Shown: one piece after another, positions 31,819-41,895 of the stretch
Layout of the letters: every line of letters begins with the position of its first letter
Position numbering within the stretch: the stretch's first letter is position 1
Source of the DNA: Ailurus styani
Taxonomy: Eukaryota; Chordata; Mammalia; Carnivora; Ailuridae
Length of the DNA stretch: 64,000 bases
Reading direction: 5' to 3'
Assembly (NCBI GenBank): GCA_002007465.1
Contig: LNAC01000137.1
Span: 1,869,011-1,933,010 of the forward strand
Notes under the pieces: generated by a model
The model's database searches: none
What the model saw: the letters and a program-made list of their open reading frames with translations, nothing else
What the model was told of the DNA's origin: nothing
Made by a program: the position numbers and the translations under genes

Positions 31819-32011
31819 TTTTTTTTAAGATTTTATTTATGTATTTGACAGAGAGATAGAGAGCACAAGTAGGCTGAGTGGCAGACAGAGAGAGAGGGAC
31901 AAGCAGGCTCTCCACTGAGCAGGGAGCCCAATGTGGGACTCAATCCCAGGACCTGGTGATCATGACCTGAGCTGAAGGCAGCCACTTAACCAACTGAGCC
32001 ATCCAGCTGCC
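31819..32011 (-). mobile_element. Can-SINE nested at the L1 ORF1 start
   Basis: An 18-bp perfect duplication CTCTAGTTCTGACATCTT lies at 31801-31818 and 32012-32029. The duplicated bases contain the ORF1 ATG complement (CAT at 31813-31815), so the start codon is present twice. Confidence 0.97.
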
Positions 32012-32164
32012 CTCTAGTTCTGACATCTTACTAATGTCCATATTGATTAGGCCCCTAGCCATTGGTATTGTTCTGTTTTTTTTGAGGTGAGTTTTTCAGC
32101 CTCGTCTTTTTATCCAGATAATAATATATGAATGAGAGAACAAAATACTAAAAGGGTAGCAATG

Positions 32165-32291
32165 NNNNNNNNNNNNNNNNNNNNNNNNNNNNNNNNNNNN
32201 NNNNNNNNNNNNNNNNNNNNNNNNNNNNNNNNNNNNNNNNNNNNNNNNNNNNNNNNNNNNNNNNNNNNNNNNNNNNNNNNNNNNNNNNNNN
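32165..32291. other. Assembly gap, 127 N
   Basis: Unknown bases. Comparison with the intact copy at 6804-7015 predicts about 95-100 bases missing, so the N count is probably an estimate. Confidence 0.95.
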
Positions 32292-32407
32292 CAGGGAGCC
32301 TGCTCCCTCCTCTCTCTCTGCCTGCCTCTCTGCCTACTTGTGATCTCTCTCTCTCTGTGTCAAATAAATAAATAAAAAATCTTTAAAAAAAAAATAATAA
32401 AAAAAAT
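32165..32407 (+). mobile_element. Can-SINE whose head is hidden by an N gap
   Basis: Sequence from 32292 (CAGGGAGCCTGCTCCCTCCT) to the A-rich tail is the second half of a mustelid-type SINE. A perfect 15-bp duplication AAAAGGGTAGCAATG occurs at 32150-32164 and 32408-32422, and the left copy touches the first N. The gap therefore should contain only the SINE head. Confidence 0.95.
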
Positions 32408-32489
32408 AAAAGGGTAGCAATGACCCCAGAAAAATATACACTAACCAAATCAGAAGAGACCTGAAACTGGGGAGAGAAGAAGGAAGAAA

Positions 32490-32850
32490 GGTGAAGAAAA
32501 AAAAAATATATATATATATAATAGATATATATTTAGATATATAAGATAAGATATCTAAGATTATATATCTTAGATAGATATATACCTATATCTATCTATC
32601 TGTATCTATATATTAGATAATATATATAATATATGTTAGATTATAAATATATATTTATATATTTAGATTATAAATATATAGATTATTTATCTATATATAA
32701 ATATATAGATTATTTATCTATATATAAATATATATTTATATATTAGATTATAAATATATAAATTATTTATCTATATATAAATATATATTTATATATTAGA
32801 TTATATATACATATATATATACATACATACATACATATATATATATATAT
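32490..32850. repeat. AT-rich satellite-like tract in the L1 5' UTR
   Basis: Over 300 bases of TATATA, TAGATA and a roughly 27-base degenerate unit (AAATATATAGATTATTTATC plus CTATATAT) repeated at least three times, then (CATA)n. It is likely to form cruciforms and to be length-unstable. Confidence 0.85.
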
Positions 32851-32954
32851 TAGACTGGTGAATAGAACAGGGGCACACACTTGATTTTGGGTGTATTTTG
32901 GTCTGTTAGAAGAAACTGCCTCCCAAAATGTTAAAGAAAGAAAAACTTCTGTGT

Positions 32955-32961
32955 GTATTTA

Positions 32962-32997
<36 letters not shown>
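32955..32997. repeat. (TA)n tract
   Basis: TATATA run interrupted once by CATATA, in unit A of the L1 5' UTR. Confidence 0.85.
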
Positions 32998-33236
32998 CAA
33001 AAAAAATAAGGGTAAACACGATGAAGGGATGGAATATGACTATAAAAATGAAAATTAAAAAAGATTCTAAAAAAGGAATTGATGAGATAAGCAGTTGGTT
33101 GAAAAAAGAAAAAAAAAAAGAAAGAGGAAAGAATGTGATCAAGCTGGAGATTAAAACAAAGCCATGTGCTGGNTAGGGTATATTTTGATCTGTTATTTGT
33201 TAGATCTATATATATGTTAGAAGAAACTGTATCCCA

Positions 33237-33410
33237 TAAAAAATTTTTTAAAGATTTATTTATTTATTTGAGATAGAGAGGGGGGAGGGTCAGAGGGAGA
33301 AGCTGACTCCCTGCTGAGCAGGGAGCCCCATGTGGGACTCGATCCTGGGACTCTGGGATCATGACCTGAGCTGAAGGCAGTGGCCCAACTAACTGAGCCC
33401 CCCAGGTGCC
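33237..33410 (-). mobile_element. Can-SINE, older type, nested in L1
   Basis: Tail complement AAAGATTTATTTATTTATTT, head complement ACTGAGCCCCCCAGGTGCC. Short duplication CTGTATCCCA / CTGTACCCCA at 33227-33236 and 33411-33420. Confidence 0.92.
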
Positions 33411-33537
33411 CTGTACCCCAAAATTTTAAAGAAAGAAAAGCATATATGTGTACAAAAAAATAAGGTTAAATACAATGAAGGGATAGAATATGACTATAAC
33501 AACGAAAATTTTAGAAGATTTTTAAATAGGTATTGAN

Positions 33538-33741
33538 TTTTATTTTTTTTTTTTAAAGATTTCATTTATTCATTTGACACAGAGAGAGATTACAAGTAGG
33601 CAGAGAGGCAGAGAGAGGAGAGAGGAGGAAGCAGGCTCCCTGTCGAGCAGAGAGCCCGATGCGGGCCTTGATCCCAGGACCCTGGGATCATGACCTGAGC
33701 CGAAGGCAGCGGCTTTAACCCACTGAGCCACCCAGGCGCCC
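33538..33741 (-). mobile_element. Can-SINE, mustelid-type, with a 39-bp flanking repeat
   Basis: Complete young SINE. The flanking direct repeat is unusually long: 39 identical bases at 33498-33536 and 33742-33780. A single N at 33537 sits between the left repeat and the T-tail. Confidence 0.95.
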
Positions 33742-34941
33742 AACAACGAAAATTTTAGAAGATTTTTAAATAGGTATTGATAAGATAAAAGTTAAAAAAC
33801 GTTAAAATAGGAAAGAGGAAAAATTTTAAAAATAGAATCAGAAAAAGATAAAATTTTAAAAATTTAACTTTGAAAGAATAAAGAATCATGGGGGAAAAGC
33901 CATGAATTCTATATGCTGTATTCCCATAGCTCTGAAGTTTTGCAGTTCTCATTGATTGGTGAACTTGCTCTTGGCTGGATGTTCTTGCTGATCTGGGGAG
34001 GGGCCTGTTGCAGTGATTCTCAAATGTCTTTGTCCAAGGCAGAATTGTACCACCCTTGCCAGGGGCCAGGCTAAGTAATCTTCTCCGGTTTGCTCTTGGT
34101 AGCTTTTGTTTCCTGAACGCTTTCCATACAGCTTTAGAGGACGGGAATGAAAATGGCAGCTTCCTAATCTCTGGCCCGTAGGAGCCAAGAGCTCGTGGCC
34201 CCACTCCTCAGTGCACCCTCAGAGAAAAGCAGTCAATCCCTCCCATCTCTGTGGTCTGGCTGCACTCTGAGCTCACCCAACCTGTGACTGACCTTTCCTA
34301 TCTCTGGCACACGGCCCCATTTGGAGCCTTCAAACCCAGCAGATTCCTGCAACACGCTCCTATGCCACTCCTCCCAGTGGAGGAAGGTGAGTCTCCCTAG
34401 ATCTGCTACTTGTGGTGTCCCTGCTCGAAGAGCAGTGGCCCAGCTGTGCCTTGGATCATGGTTTAAGGTAACCCTGAGCTGAAAGCCCACTACTTGGCTC
34501 TGTCTCTGCAGCTGGCTTCCCTGCTCTGATACCTGGGAGCTCTGCCACACTCAGACACCCCTGGTCTTTCTGTGACCCCACAGGTCCTGAGACCACACTG
34601 TCCCCGCAAGGGCTCCCCCCCCCTCACCCCCCCACACCCGTTTAGCCTTTGGAGCCACATCCCTCAGTGGAGCAGACATCTTGAAGTTCTGATTTTGTGC
34701 TCCCCTGCTCCACCGCTTGCCGGGAGCCAGCCCCTCCTCCTGCAGTCTATCTTCCCATACGTTGTCAAGGATTCACGTCTCCACATGTCCTACCTTCCAG
34801 AAAGTGATTGCTTTTCTGTTCCTAGATTTGCTGCTCTTCTTCTCTTCAATCTTCTGCTGAGTTTGTGGGTGTTCAGAATGGTTTGATAACTATCTAGCAG
34901 AACTCCTGGGACCTGATGATATTTAGATCTCCTAGTCTTCT

Positions 34942-34950
34942 GCCATCTTG
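34942..34950 (-). promoter_or_regulatory. YY1-like site at the L1 5' end
   Basis: CAAGATGGC on the minus strand lies just inside the L1 5' terminus, as in human L1, where YY1 at this place positions transcription start. Confidence 0.55.
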
Positions 34951-34973
34951 CTCCTCTGTCACTGTGATTTTTT

Positions 34974-35174
34974 AAGACTGCATATAAAAGAGGAGAGGCA
35001 GTTGACCATTGCAGGAATAAAAGACTGAGCTAGACCTAAGAGCAGATGTCTTCTCTCATGGAGGTAGAAAATTTTGTGTGCTTATATCCTTACTGTTCAT
35101 TGCTTAAGAGGGGGACATGAGATTTGGATTCACAAATATGTATTGATTTATTCACACAGCAGAGGCTAAGTGTC
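34974..35174. other. Right flank of the L1, unique
   Basis: Nothing recognised. Confidence 0.4.
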
Positions 35175-35365
35175 CTTGCTTATATTACTCTCGTGTAATC
35201 CTCACATCAGCATTGAGAAGTGGTGCTGTATTATTTTGCAGTGGGAGAAAATGAGGTTCAGAGAGCACAAGCAACCTGCCCAAACCCAAGCTACCCGTGA
35301 GTGGCAAGAGTCAGCTTTCCAACCCAGGTCTTCAGGGGCTCTTACTCCCATGCCATGTTTTTACC
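35175..35365 (-). mobile_element. MIR SINE
   Basis: TCGTGTAATCCTCACATCAG, GAAAATGAGGTTCAGAGAGC and TTTCCAACCCAGGTCTTCAG: antisense MIR. Confidence 0.8.
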
Positions 35366-35541
35366 TCATAATATGAACAAATAATGAAAGGTTTGAGGCC
35401 AAACAGATAGTCTCTAAGCCCAGTGTTAGCCAAGGATGACTTGTCTTCTCTTTAGAAGGGAAATATCCATGTGGGAGAGGTTTCACCTTGGAATGTGGAG
35501 AGTACACTCTAAGTTGCCTGGAGAAGTTGGGCAAACACTTT

Positions 35542-35732
35542 TTTTTTTAAGATTTTATTTATTTATTTGACAGAGAGAGTGATCACAAGTAGGCAGAGAG
35601 GCAGGCAGAGAGAGAGGGGGAAGCAGTCTTCCTGCTGAGCAGAGAGCCTGATGCGGGCCTTGATTCCAGTACCCTGAGATCATGACCTGAGCCGAAGGCA
35701 GAGGCTTAACCCCCTGAGCCACCCAGGAGCCC
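35542..35732 (-). mobile_element. Can-SINE, mustelid-type
   Basis: Complete antisense copy. Duplications TTGGGCAAACACTTT (35527-35541) and TTGGGTAAACACTTT (35733-35747) differ at one base. Confidence 0.97.
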
Positions 35733-35840
35733 TTGGGTAAACACTTTATTCAATGCCTCAAAGATATGATAACAGAGATAAGAATTTTCCTATTTTCATT
35801 TGCTCAGGAGAGTGTCAAAATTCACAACCATTAAGACACA

Positions 35841-35900
35841 CACCCCAAATGTGTGTGTATGTCTTTGTGTGTACATGGGTGGGGGTGGGGAGAGGACCAA
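35841..35900 (+). repeat. GT-rich then G-rich tract
   Basis: Imperfect GTGTGTGTATGTCTTTGTGT leads into ATGGGTGGGGGTGGGGAGAG, which has three runs of at least three G and a possible fourth by splitting G5. Confidence 0.5.
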
Positions 35901-35927
35901 CCGATGCTTACTTGGGGCAGGTTCAAA

Positions 35928-36542
35928 AGGTCGATGACTATGTTCATTGGATTTATGATTTCTCAACTTTATGATGGTGGGAAGCCACATGCATTCAGTA
36001 GGAACTGTACTTTGAGGGGCACCTGGCTGGTTCGGTTTGCAGAACATGTGACTCTTGATCTCAGGGATCTCAGAGTCATGGGTTTGAGTCCCATGTTGGG
36101 CATGGAGCCTACTAAAAATGAAAAAAGAAACTGTACTTTGAATTCTGAATTTGGATCTTTTCTGGGGCTAACAATGCTCTTCTGTCCTGTGATGCTGAGC
36201 AGAGCAGTGAGCCACACTTCCCAGTCAGCCGTGCAATCACAAAGGTCAATGACAACTATGCTCACAACTGTTCTGTATTGACACAGCCATTCTGTTCTGC
36301 ACGTTTAGTACAGTATTTAATAAATTATATGATATTCACTTCATTATAGAATAAGCTTTGTGCTAGATGGTTTTGCCCAGCTGTAGGCTAAGGTAAGTGT
36401 TCTAAGCACATCTAAGGTGGACCAGGCTAAGCTATGATGTTTCATCAGTTAGGTGTATCACATGCATTTTCAAGTTACCATATTTTTTACTTAGAGTGGG
36501 TTTATTGGAACATAACGCCATCATAAGTCAAGGAAGATCTAT
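35928..36542 (+). mobile_element. Tigger-like (TcMar) DNA transposon, non-autonomous
   Basis: Left end GATTTCTCAACTTTATGATG and right end AACGCCATCATAAGTCAAGG are eroded inverted ends of a well-known primate/mammal pogo-type element. Internal blocks TACAGTATTTAATAAATTAT and AGGCTAAGGTAAGTGTTCTA, then TGTGATGCTGAGCAGAGCAG, follow its order. No transposase frame remains. The short SINE at 36016 is inserted in it. The subfamily is not resolved. Confidence 0.8.
36016..36128 (+). mobile_element. Can-SINE, short old copy, within the Tigger-like element
   Basis: GGGGCACCTGGCTGGTTCGG head, ending AATGAAAAAAGA without a CT-rich body. Duplication AACTGTACTTTGA is perfect at 36003-36015 and 36129-36141. 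Confidence 0.93.
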
Positions 36543-36884
36543 ATTCTGTTTAGTACTTTCCATTCATGATTGCTCTTAATCTTTGCATTCGTTCTTTGAG
36601 GCATTCTCTCTTTTATGTCCCGGAAGACCAAATTGAGAGTCTTTCAGGTTAAGATTTGTGTACTTACTTACAGTACCCAAAGCTTATGAGAGGCAAGATT
36701 CCAACCCAAGAGGATACAAGTAACTTCCATTTCCCCTGTAGCCCCCAAAACACCATTTGAAAACAGTACCCTTGTTGAAATGGCTACTCTCACACTTCAC
36801 CCACAGGCATGTAAACTGATAGCTTTCAGACTGATACCATGGCACTTTTGATCCAATAATAAAAGTAAGCATATTCTTGTGGCC
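36543..36884. other. Unique sequence, no gene seen
   Basis: Nothing recognised. Confidence 0.35.
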
Positions 36885-37285
36885 CACTAATTTCATATCT
36901 GGGGATTTTGCCTAAGGAAATAATCAGGCATATGTGTGCAAAAATTAATGTGCATGTAAGTTCTATACAATTGTTATTTGAGTTATTTATCCTGAAGTCA
37001 TTAATATTGTTACTAAGTTATTAGACTCAAATATCTACTAGGAGCTAGGTGAGATCCATTACGGTACATCCATGAGGGAAATGTTAGGAAGTCATTAAAA
37101 ATTATGGTGTAGAGGAATATTTGATAACAGCAGGATACTGCTATCATACATTCAGTGAACACAAGCCGATGTTAACCCAGTGTAATATACCTACCTACAG
37201 GATATAGTATGCATTGAAAAAAATACTAACAGAGATACACTGAATTTTCTGAAAAGACATGACCTCATTTAATTTGACTCAAAGC
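36885..37285 (+). mobile_element. Ancient L1M ORF2 3' end / 3' UTR
   Basis: GCCTAAGGAAATAATCAGGC, TACGGTACATCCATGAGGGA, GTCATTAAAAATTATGGTGT, and GAATATTTGATAACAGCAGG follow the L1ME/L1MC order. Confidence 0.82.
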
Positions 37286-37344
37286 TGACAAGAAGTCTTC
37301 CTTAACCAGAGGTTCAGTGCAGTGTCTATGAGAAGTTCTGTCTT

Positions 37345-37885
37345 TAGCATGTCTTCCCACTTCGTGGAACAAAATCCAGATTTCTTAACTTAGGCTGGAA
37401 AACCCTAAACAACTCTGGTCTTCTGAACATCTATCTACCCTTCTTCTGTGTTGCTCACTATGGTTCCCCCACACATGCTCCTGGACTGCACGTGCTCAAC
37501 CCTAGTGCTGTGCAGGGACTTTGAACAAGCTGTCCCTTCTGCTAGGAATATTTCCCCCCATTCTAATGGTTGGTTTCTTTCTTCGGATCTCAGCTTAAAT
37601 GTCACCTCTTCAGTGGAGTCCTTGCTTGACTACGTCATGTAATGTAAGCATCCCCTTTGATGCTCCCCCACAGCATCCTGTTCTTTTTCTTTTTTCACAC
37701 ACGTGATAATTTGTAATGACATATTTGTGTGTTTTACTTGTTTAGTATCTGCCTTCTTACAGAAGGTAAGCCTTGTGAGGGTAAGGTTCACATCTGGTTT
37801 GTTCACCACTGTACACTAAGTGTCTACTTGTGGTAGGCACTTAAGAAAGACCTGTTGAATGAATGAATAAATGAACGAAGATAAC
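37345..37885 (+). mobile_element. L2 LINE, about 540 bp of the 3' end
   Basis: The longest L2 here. It runs from the ORF2 C-terminal region (CTCAGCTTAAATGTCACCTC, TCCTTGCTTGACTACGTCAT) to the terminus (GGCACTTAAGAAAGACCTGT then TGAATGAATGAATAAATGAA). Confidence 0.9.
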
Positions 37886-38157
37886 ACAAAATTATTAGGC
37901 ACTGGCACTACACCTAGCAAAGTGCCGTGGAAGGTTTAGAAGCTCTTCAGAGAAAGGAGACAGGAACTAGATAGTCAGTGACTAATAATCAATGTAAATC
38001 AGTGTAACATACAGGCTATAAGAATTCATACGAGGAAATGCTTTGCTTATCTCTAAACCATTTTCTAAGACTGGCCCATTGGATATGAACTATGTCCTGC
38101 ATCCTAGAAGTAATATGAAGTAGAGAAAGATATCCCTGAGCACAGGTCTCCCATTTT

Positions 38158-38328
38158 TCTTTCTTTTTATCTTTTTATTTTAATTCAATTAATTAACATA
38201 TAATGTTTTATTGGTTTCAGAGGTACAGATCTGGTATTCGTCAGTCTTATGTAACACCCAGTGCACATTACATCACATGCCCTCCTTAATATCCATCACC
38301 CACCTACCCCATTCCTCCACCCCCAGGA
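38158..38328 (-). mobile_element. 5'-truncated carnivore L1, 3' UTR only
   Basis: The reverse of 38165-38320 gives the carnivore L1 3' UTR (GTGCACTGGGTGTTACATAA and a terminal CATTATATGTTAATTAATTG, A-rich). A 10-bp duplication CTCCCATTTT lies at 38148-38157 and 38329-38338. Confidence 0.88.
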
Positions 38329-38339
38329 CTCCCATTTTC

Positions 38340-39407
38340 GTAAGGATATCCAGTTCCAGATTCATCGGTTAAGGTGGAGCCAACGTTACCACTTGGCATG
38401 TGCTCACTTTTGCCCCATGCAGTCCCTCCAAATCTGACTTCCTTCTTGAAGCAAGGGGAGAGAAACTGCTGCACTTGTGCAAAAAAGCACTTGTCCAAAA
38501 TCCCTAGGACTGCGGTTCACAAGTAGAAGTCATGCGTCTTCTGAAGAACCACACAAGATACTGAAATGGTGGCAAAAAAACCCCAAAACCAAACTCACCA
38601 CTTTTCTGTTAAAAGAGAAATCTTCATAGATAAAATCTGGCAGCAGTCTTAAGAACAATTGTAGGGAAAAAGAAAACAGATTATTCTACACATTTTATTA
38701 TTTTTCCCTCGGCAGACTGCAGAATGGCAATCTTTATCTGACTCTAAAAACAAACACATAGGGCGAGCTTAGGACCCATCAGCACTCCTAGGGAATGTTG
38801 CCTGTGGACATGAATTTGGGGTTTGTGGTGGGGGCTGGGATGGCATGAATATTTTCCAAGCCTTATTCAAACAGTAACTTGTATCCGCTACCATGCTATC
38901 AATTTTTCCAACAGTGGATTGCAAATTCACCTCATAAATCAATCTGCACAAGAGGTCAGAAGCCAACCACAGCCAATTAAAACCTCTCAGCAATATTTCA
39001 TCTAAGATCTGAGTAAGGATTTTTTTTTAACAAGTCCTAGGAGGCCCTTGTTTATTCTAATCAGATCAGTAGAGGAAGAACTAAATTGGGTAGAACCTGC
39101 ATTTTTCTCTTATCCGAGAACACAAACTCAGTTGTTTTTATAGGGGAAGGAAGAGGAAAAGGAGAGAGATATGAGGAAAGAGTGGGCTGAAGAATCAGAA
39201 CACTTTCTGCATGTAAAGCAGTGTTACCGAGGCTCTCCCAATGCCAGACCTGCGCCTAACTGCTTCATTCTGGGATGCTTTGATTCCCACCTCTCTGGTG
39301 TCTGAGTCCTGTCAGTACTGTGTCCAACAAATAAATACAACTGAACTACTTTTCAGCGAGTGTCTCTGACACGTCAGGCCCTATGGAAGCTTGAAATAAA
39401 TCTTGTA
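38340..39407. other. Unique sequence, no gene seen
   Basis: Nothing recognised. Frames 38769-39005 overlap on both strands and have no domain. Confidence 0.4.
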
Positions 39408-39424
39408 TGCTTGTTGGTGTTTTT

Positions 39425-39553
39425 TTTTTTTTTAAGATTTTATTTATTTATTTGACACAGAGGGAGAGAGATCACAAGTAGGCAGAGAGGCAGGCAGAGA
39501 GAGAGGAGGAAGCAGGCTCCCTGCTAAGCAGGAAGCCTGATGCAGGGCTCGAT
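39425..39553 (-). mobile_element. Can-SINE, 5'-truncated
   Basis: Only the tail and body remain; the sequence stops at GCAGGGCTCGAT, so the tRNA-like head was not copied. Duplications TGCTTGTTGGTGTTTTT (39408-39424) and TGCTCGTTGGTTTTT (39554-39568) show it inserted in this truncated form. Confidence 0.92.
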
Positions 39554-39714
39554 TGCTCGTTGGTTTTTAGAAGACTGTAGATTGCAGGTTACCCAGATGT
39601 GAGAAATTGCTGGAAAAATTAGGAGGCTGTAGAGCATAAACTCTAAGTGTATAAATATGTAGCTGCACACACACATATTCATATGCTACAACTATACCAC
39701 TGTAATGATAGTTT

Positions 39715-39870
39715 CACTGTAGCTCTGTGTTGAAAGCCAAGCAAACTTGGAGAAATCACTCAGCTTTCTGAACTTCTGTTCTTCGTCTGTAAGATGGGTA
39801 GTAACAGTACCGACAGCATAGTCATGGGGGAGATGAAACAAGATGTTGGCAAAGCATCGGCATGCTCTCC
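39715..39870 (+). mobile_element. MIR SINE
   Basis: Sense MIR text: GCAAACTTGGAGAAATCACT, TCTGTTCTTCGTCTGTAAGA, TGGGTAGTAACAGTACCGAC, GTTGGCAAAGCATCGG. Confidence 0.7.
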
Positions 39871-41723
39871 GGCCCCCAGGGTGGCCGCTCAATTCTGGCT
39901 ATCATGAAACACACTATGGGATTCTGGGCCCCACGGCAATGCTCTCTGCTTATCAGCTCATTGGGTTTCGAGATTCTTCCTCCAGGTACAAGTCTAGTCC
40001 GATTCTTGATGGATCACCAGTCTGACGCAGCCGAGAGGTTGGGACTGAGGAGCTGCCAACAGTCAGCCTCAGCCTCCTGCTGGGGCCAGAGCAGCCCACG
40101 GGGCAGCCCCTGCCTGGCCGGAGGGGCTCCGTGTGGCCCAACATGCTCCTGCCTGGTTAGCAAGACTCTGACTTCATCCTCCTTCCAGCCTCCAGCACCA
40201 ACCCTCTAGCAAACCCTCTAGCTACTTTTTAAAACAAAATGCTTTATTTCCTAATTATAAACATAAAAGCAAATGCTTATCGTAACAGTTGGAACAGACA
40301 TGTAAAGTGTATAAAGGAACAAAATTAACAGTACTGCTGTCTCCACCGTCTCTACCCCCCACTCCACTACCCCCATCCTGAGTTAACCAACAGGACTTGT
40401 AAATATCCTCCCATGACTTGTAAATACCTAAAAAATACAATTTCCATACTTTAAAAATACACAGGCAATCCTATAGACATATGATAAATATTACGCTGCA
40501 ACTTGCTTTGTCCCTGCCCCCTCCCCAGAGTCCAAAGGGTTACAGAAGCTTCTCCCAGCTACTATTTAGAAACTCTAGACGAAACTTTGGGATCTTTACC
40601 CAAGTTCGGCAGGACATTCAACAAAGTAAATAGTAATATTGGCTTTGTCTTCCTGGTTGCTATCTTTTAGATTTCATCCAAAGAGTTCCAAAGCGTTAGG
40701 TTTGTCAAAGAACTCATAACTGTTTCATTTCTCTGTAAAACCAGAGTGGTTTAGCTATTTACGGTCTGGTTCCCTTTGTCTTCAACTTTTTCTATATTTT
40801 GAGATACAGGCAAAGGAACGCTGGCAGCAAGACACAGTCTTCCTCACCAGAGGTTTCTCTGCAACTACCTTCTCAGTGTGAGGAGATGGTGTGTGTGCTT
40901 GAGGAGACAAATTCTGTCCACTCTGTGGTTACTCTAGACAGAGTGACCAGGCCTTCCACCACACCAGCCAGGAGCACAGAGCCTGTCAGGAAACATGGTA
41001 CACCTCAGTTTCTTAACTGCTGGAACAGCTGGTATTTCCATGACACTGGCCAGAGTAAGTCTAAGACTAGAATTAGTAGTCAATTTTTCTCATCAAGTCC
41101 TGGGCAATTCCTGAGAAAATGCACACAGAACCAAATCCCATTCCACACCCAGGACTCCTGAGAGGGGGAAGGAGAGCAGAAGTTCACAGTGGACGTGATC
41201 AAATTGATTGCCTCCTTCTCTTGTTCGGTATTCATCACCAACAGGGAAAACACATCCAGAGAGATGGGGATGTTCTCGGGATGAGGTATTCTGTTATCTC
41301 TCTCAACTCTGCTGGGAAGACAAGACACCAGCACTCCCTCCCACTCAGCCCATGTTGGGGTGAGAGAGCAGACAGAGACCCTGCTGCGTGAATCAAGGTA
41401 AGAGCTAGGAAAAACTCATGTATCCTGAGAGAGAGAGAGAGAAAAGTACTGTGACACCAAGCCTAAACCCCTAAATCCAGCCTAGCACTAACAAGGATAA
41501 GGAGGCTCCTTCCAGCTGGAAACAGAACAGCCCCCATAGAGTTATTTATCGCCGCCCACCGTGTTTATCATTGTTTGATAGCCAGAGAAAGTGACTGTGT
41601 TTACAGCAGGTTGCAGGGATATCAGAACACTCCACACAGGATTCGTGAAGCTCCTGGACCCTGACAGAGATTAGGAAGCATAGAGACGCCCCTCCTAGAC
41701 ACACACATATTCTCTAATTACAC

Positions 41724-41726
<3 letters not shown>
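39871..41726. other. Unique sequence, candidate regulatory cluster near its end
   Basis: Frames 39862-40209, 40799-41161 and 41119-41391 lack domains and splice context. A segment at 40440-40510 faintly resembles antisense L1. The GATA/forkhead-like cluster at 41536-41610 is listed separately. Confidence 0.4.
41536..41610. promoter_or_regulatory. Candidate GATA/forkhead motif cluster
   Basis: Within 75 repeat-free bases lie TTATTTATCGCC, GTGTTTATCATTG, TTTGATAGCC and GTGTTTACAGCA: TTATC/GATA cores and TGTTTA(C/T) forkhead-like words alternate. Function is inference. Confidence 0.25.

Positions 41727-41762
<36 letters not shown>
41727..41762. repeat. (GT)n microsatellite
   Basis: About 17 GT units. 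Confidence 0.95.
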
Positions 41763-41764
<2 letters not shown>

Positions 41765-41895
41765 ATCCGAGGACTGGGAGCTTCTTGAAGATAGGGGTGA
41801 TGCTTTATATCCTCTATATCCTCTCCCAATCGTTCTTTAGAGGAAATGAGACTTATGAAGCAGGAGCTCCATAAATATTTGTGAAATGAGCTCGG
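41765..41895 (+). mobile_element. L2 LINE 3' end
   Basis: ACTGGGAGCTTCTTGAAGAT and GGAGCTCCATAAATATTTGT plus GAAATGAG resemble the L2 terminus. Confidence 0.55.

Larger units (their letters stand above)
32870..33800. repeat. Two diverged tandem units in the L1 5' UTR
   Basis: Unit A (about 32880-33172) and unit B (about 33174-33800 with two SINEs inside) share an order of blocks: GTTAGAAGAAACTG, AAATTTTAAAGAAAGAAAA-like, TACAAAAAAATAAGG and GAAGGGATAGAATATGACTA. A lone N at 33173 lies at the unit boundary. Confidence 0.65.
28361..34957 (-). mobile_element. Full-length-type carnivore L1, defective
   Basis: A perfect 16-bp target duplication GTCACTGTGATTTTTT (28345-28360 and 34958-34973) brackets the element. 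Read on the minus strand, the 5' end is at 34957 (GGAGCAAGATGGCAGAAGAC, a carnivore L1 start). It continues through a GC-rich 5' UTR (about 34950-33950), an AT-rich 5' UTR part (33900-32030) and an ORF1 start at 31815. ORF2 reverse transcriptase follows, then a 3' UTR ending in ACATTTTATGTTAATAAAAA. Four SINEs, an N gap and an assembly duplication are nested. ORF1 is nearly all deleted, ORF2 lacks its endonuclease and is frameshifted, so it cannot move on its own. Confidence 0.95.

Noticed and set aside
35853..36281. 142-residue frame as a gene
   Set aside because: It runs across a Tigger-like transposon and a SINE.
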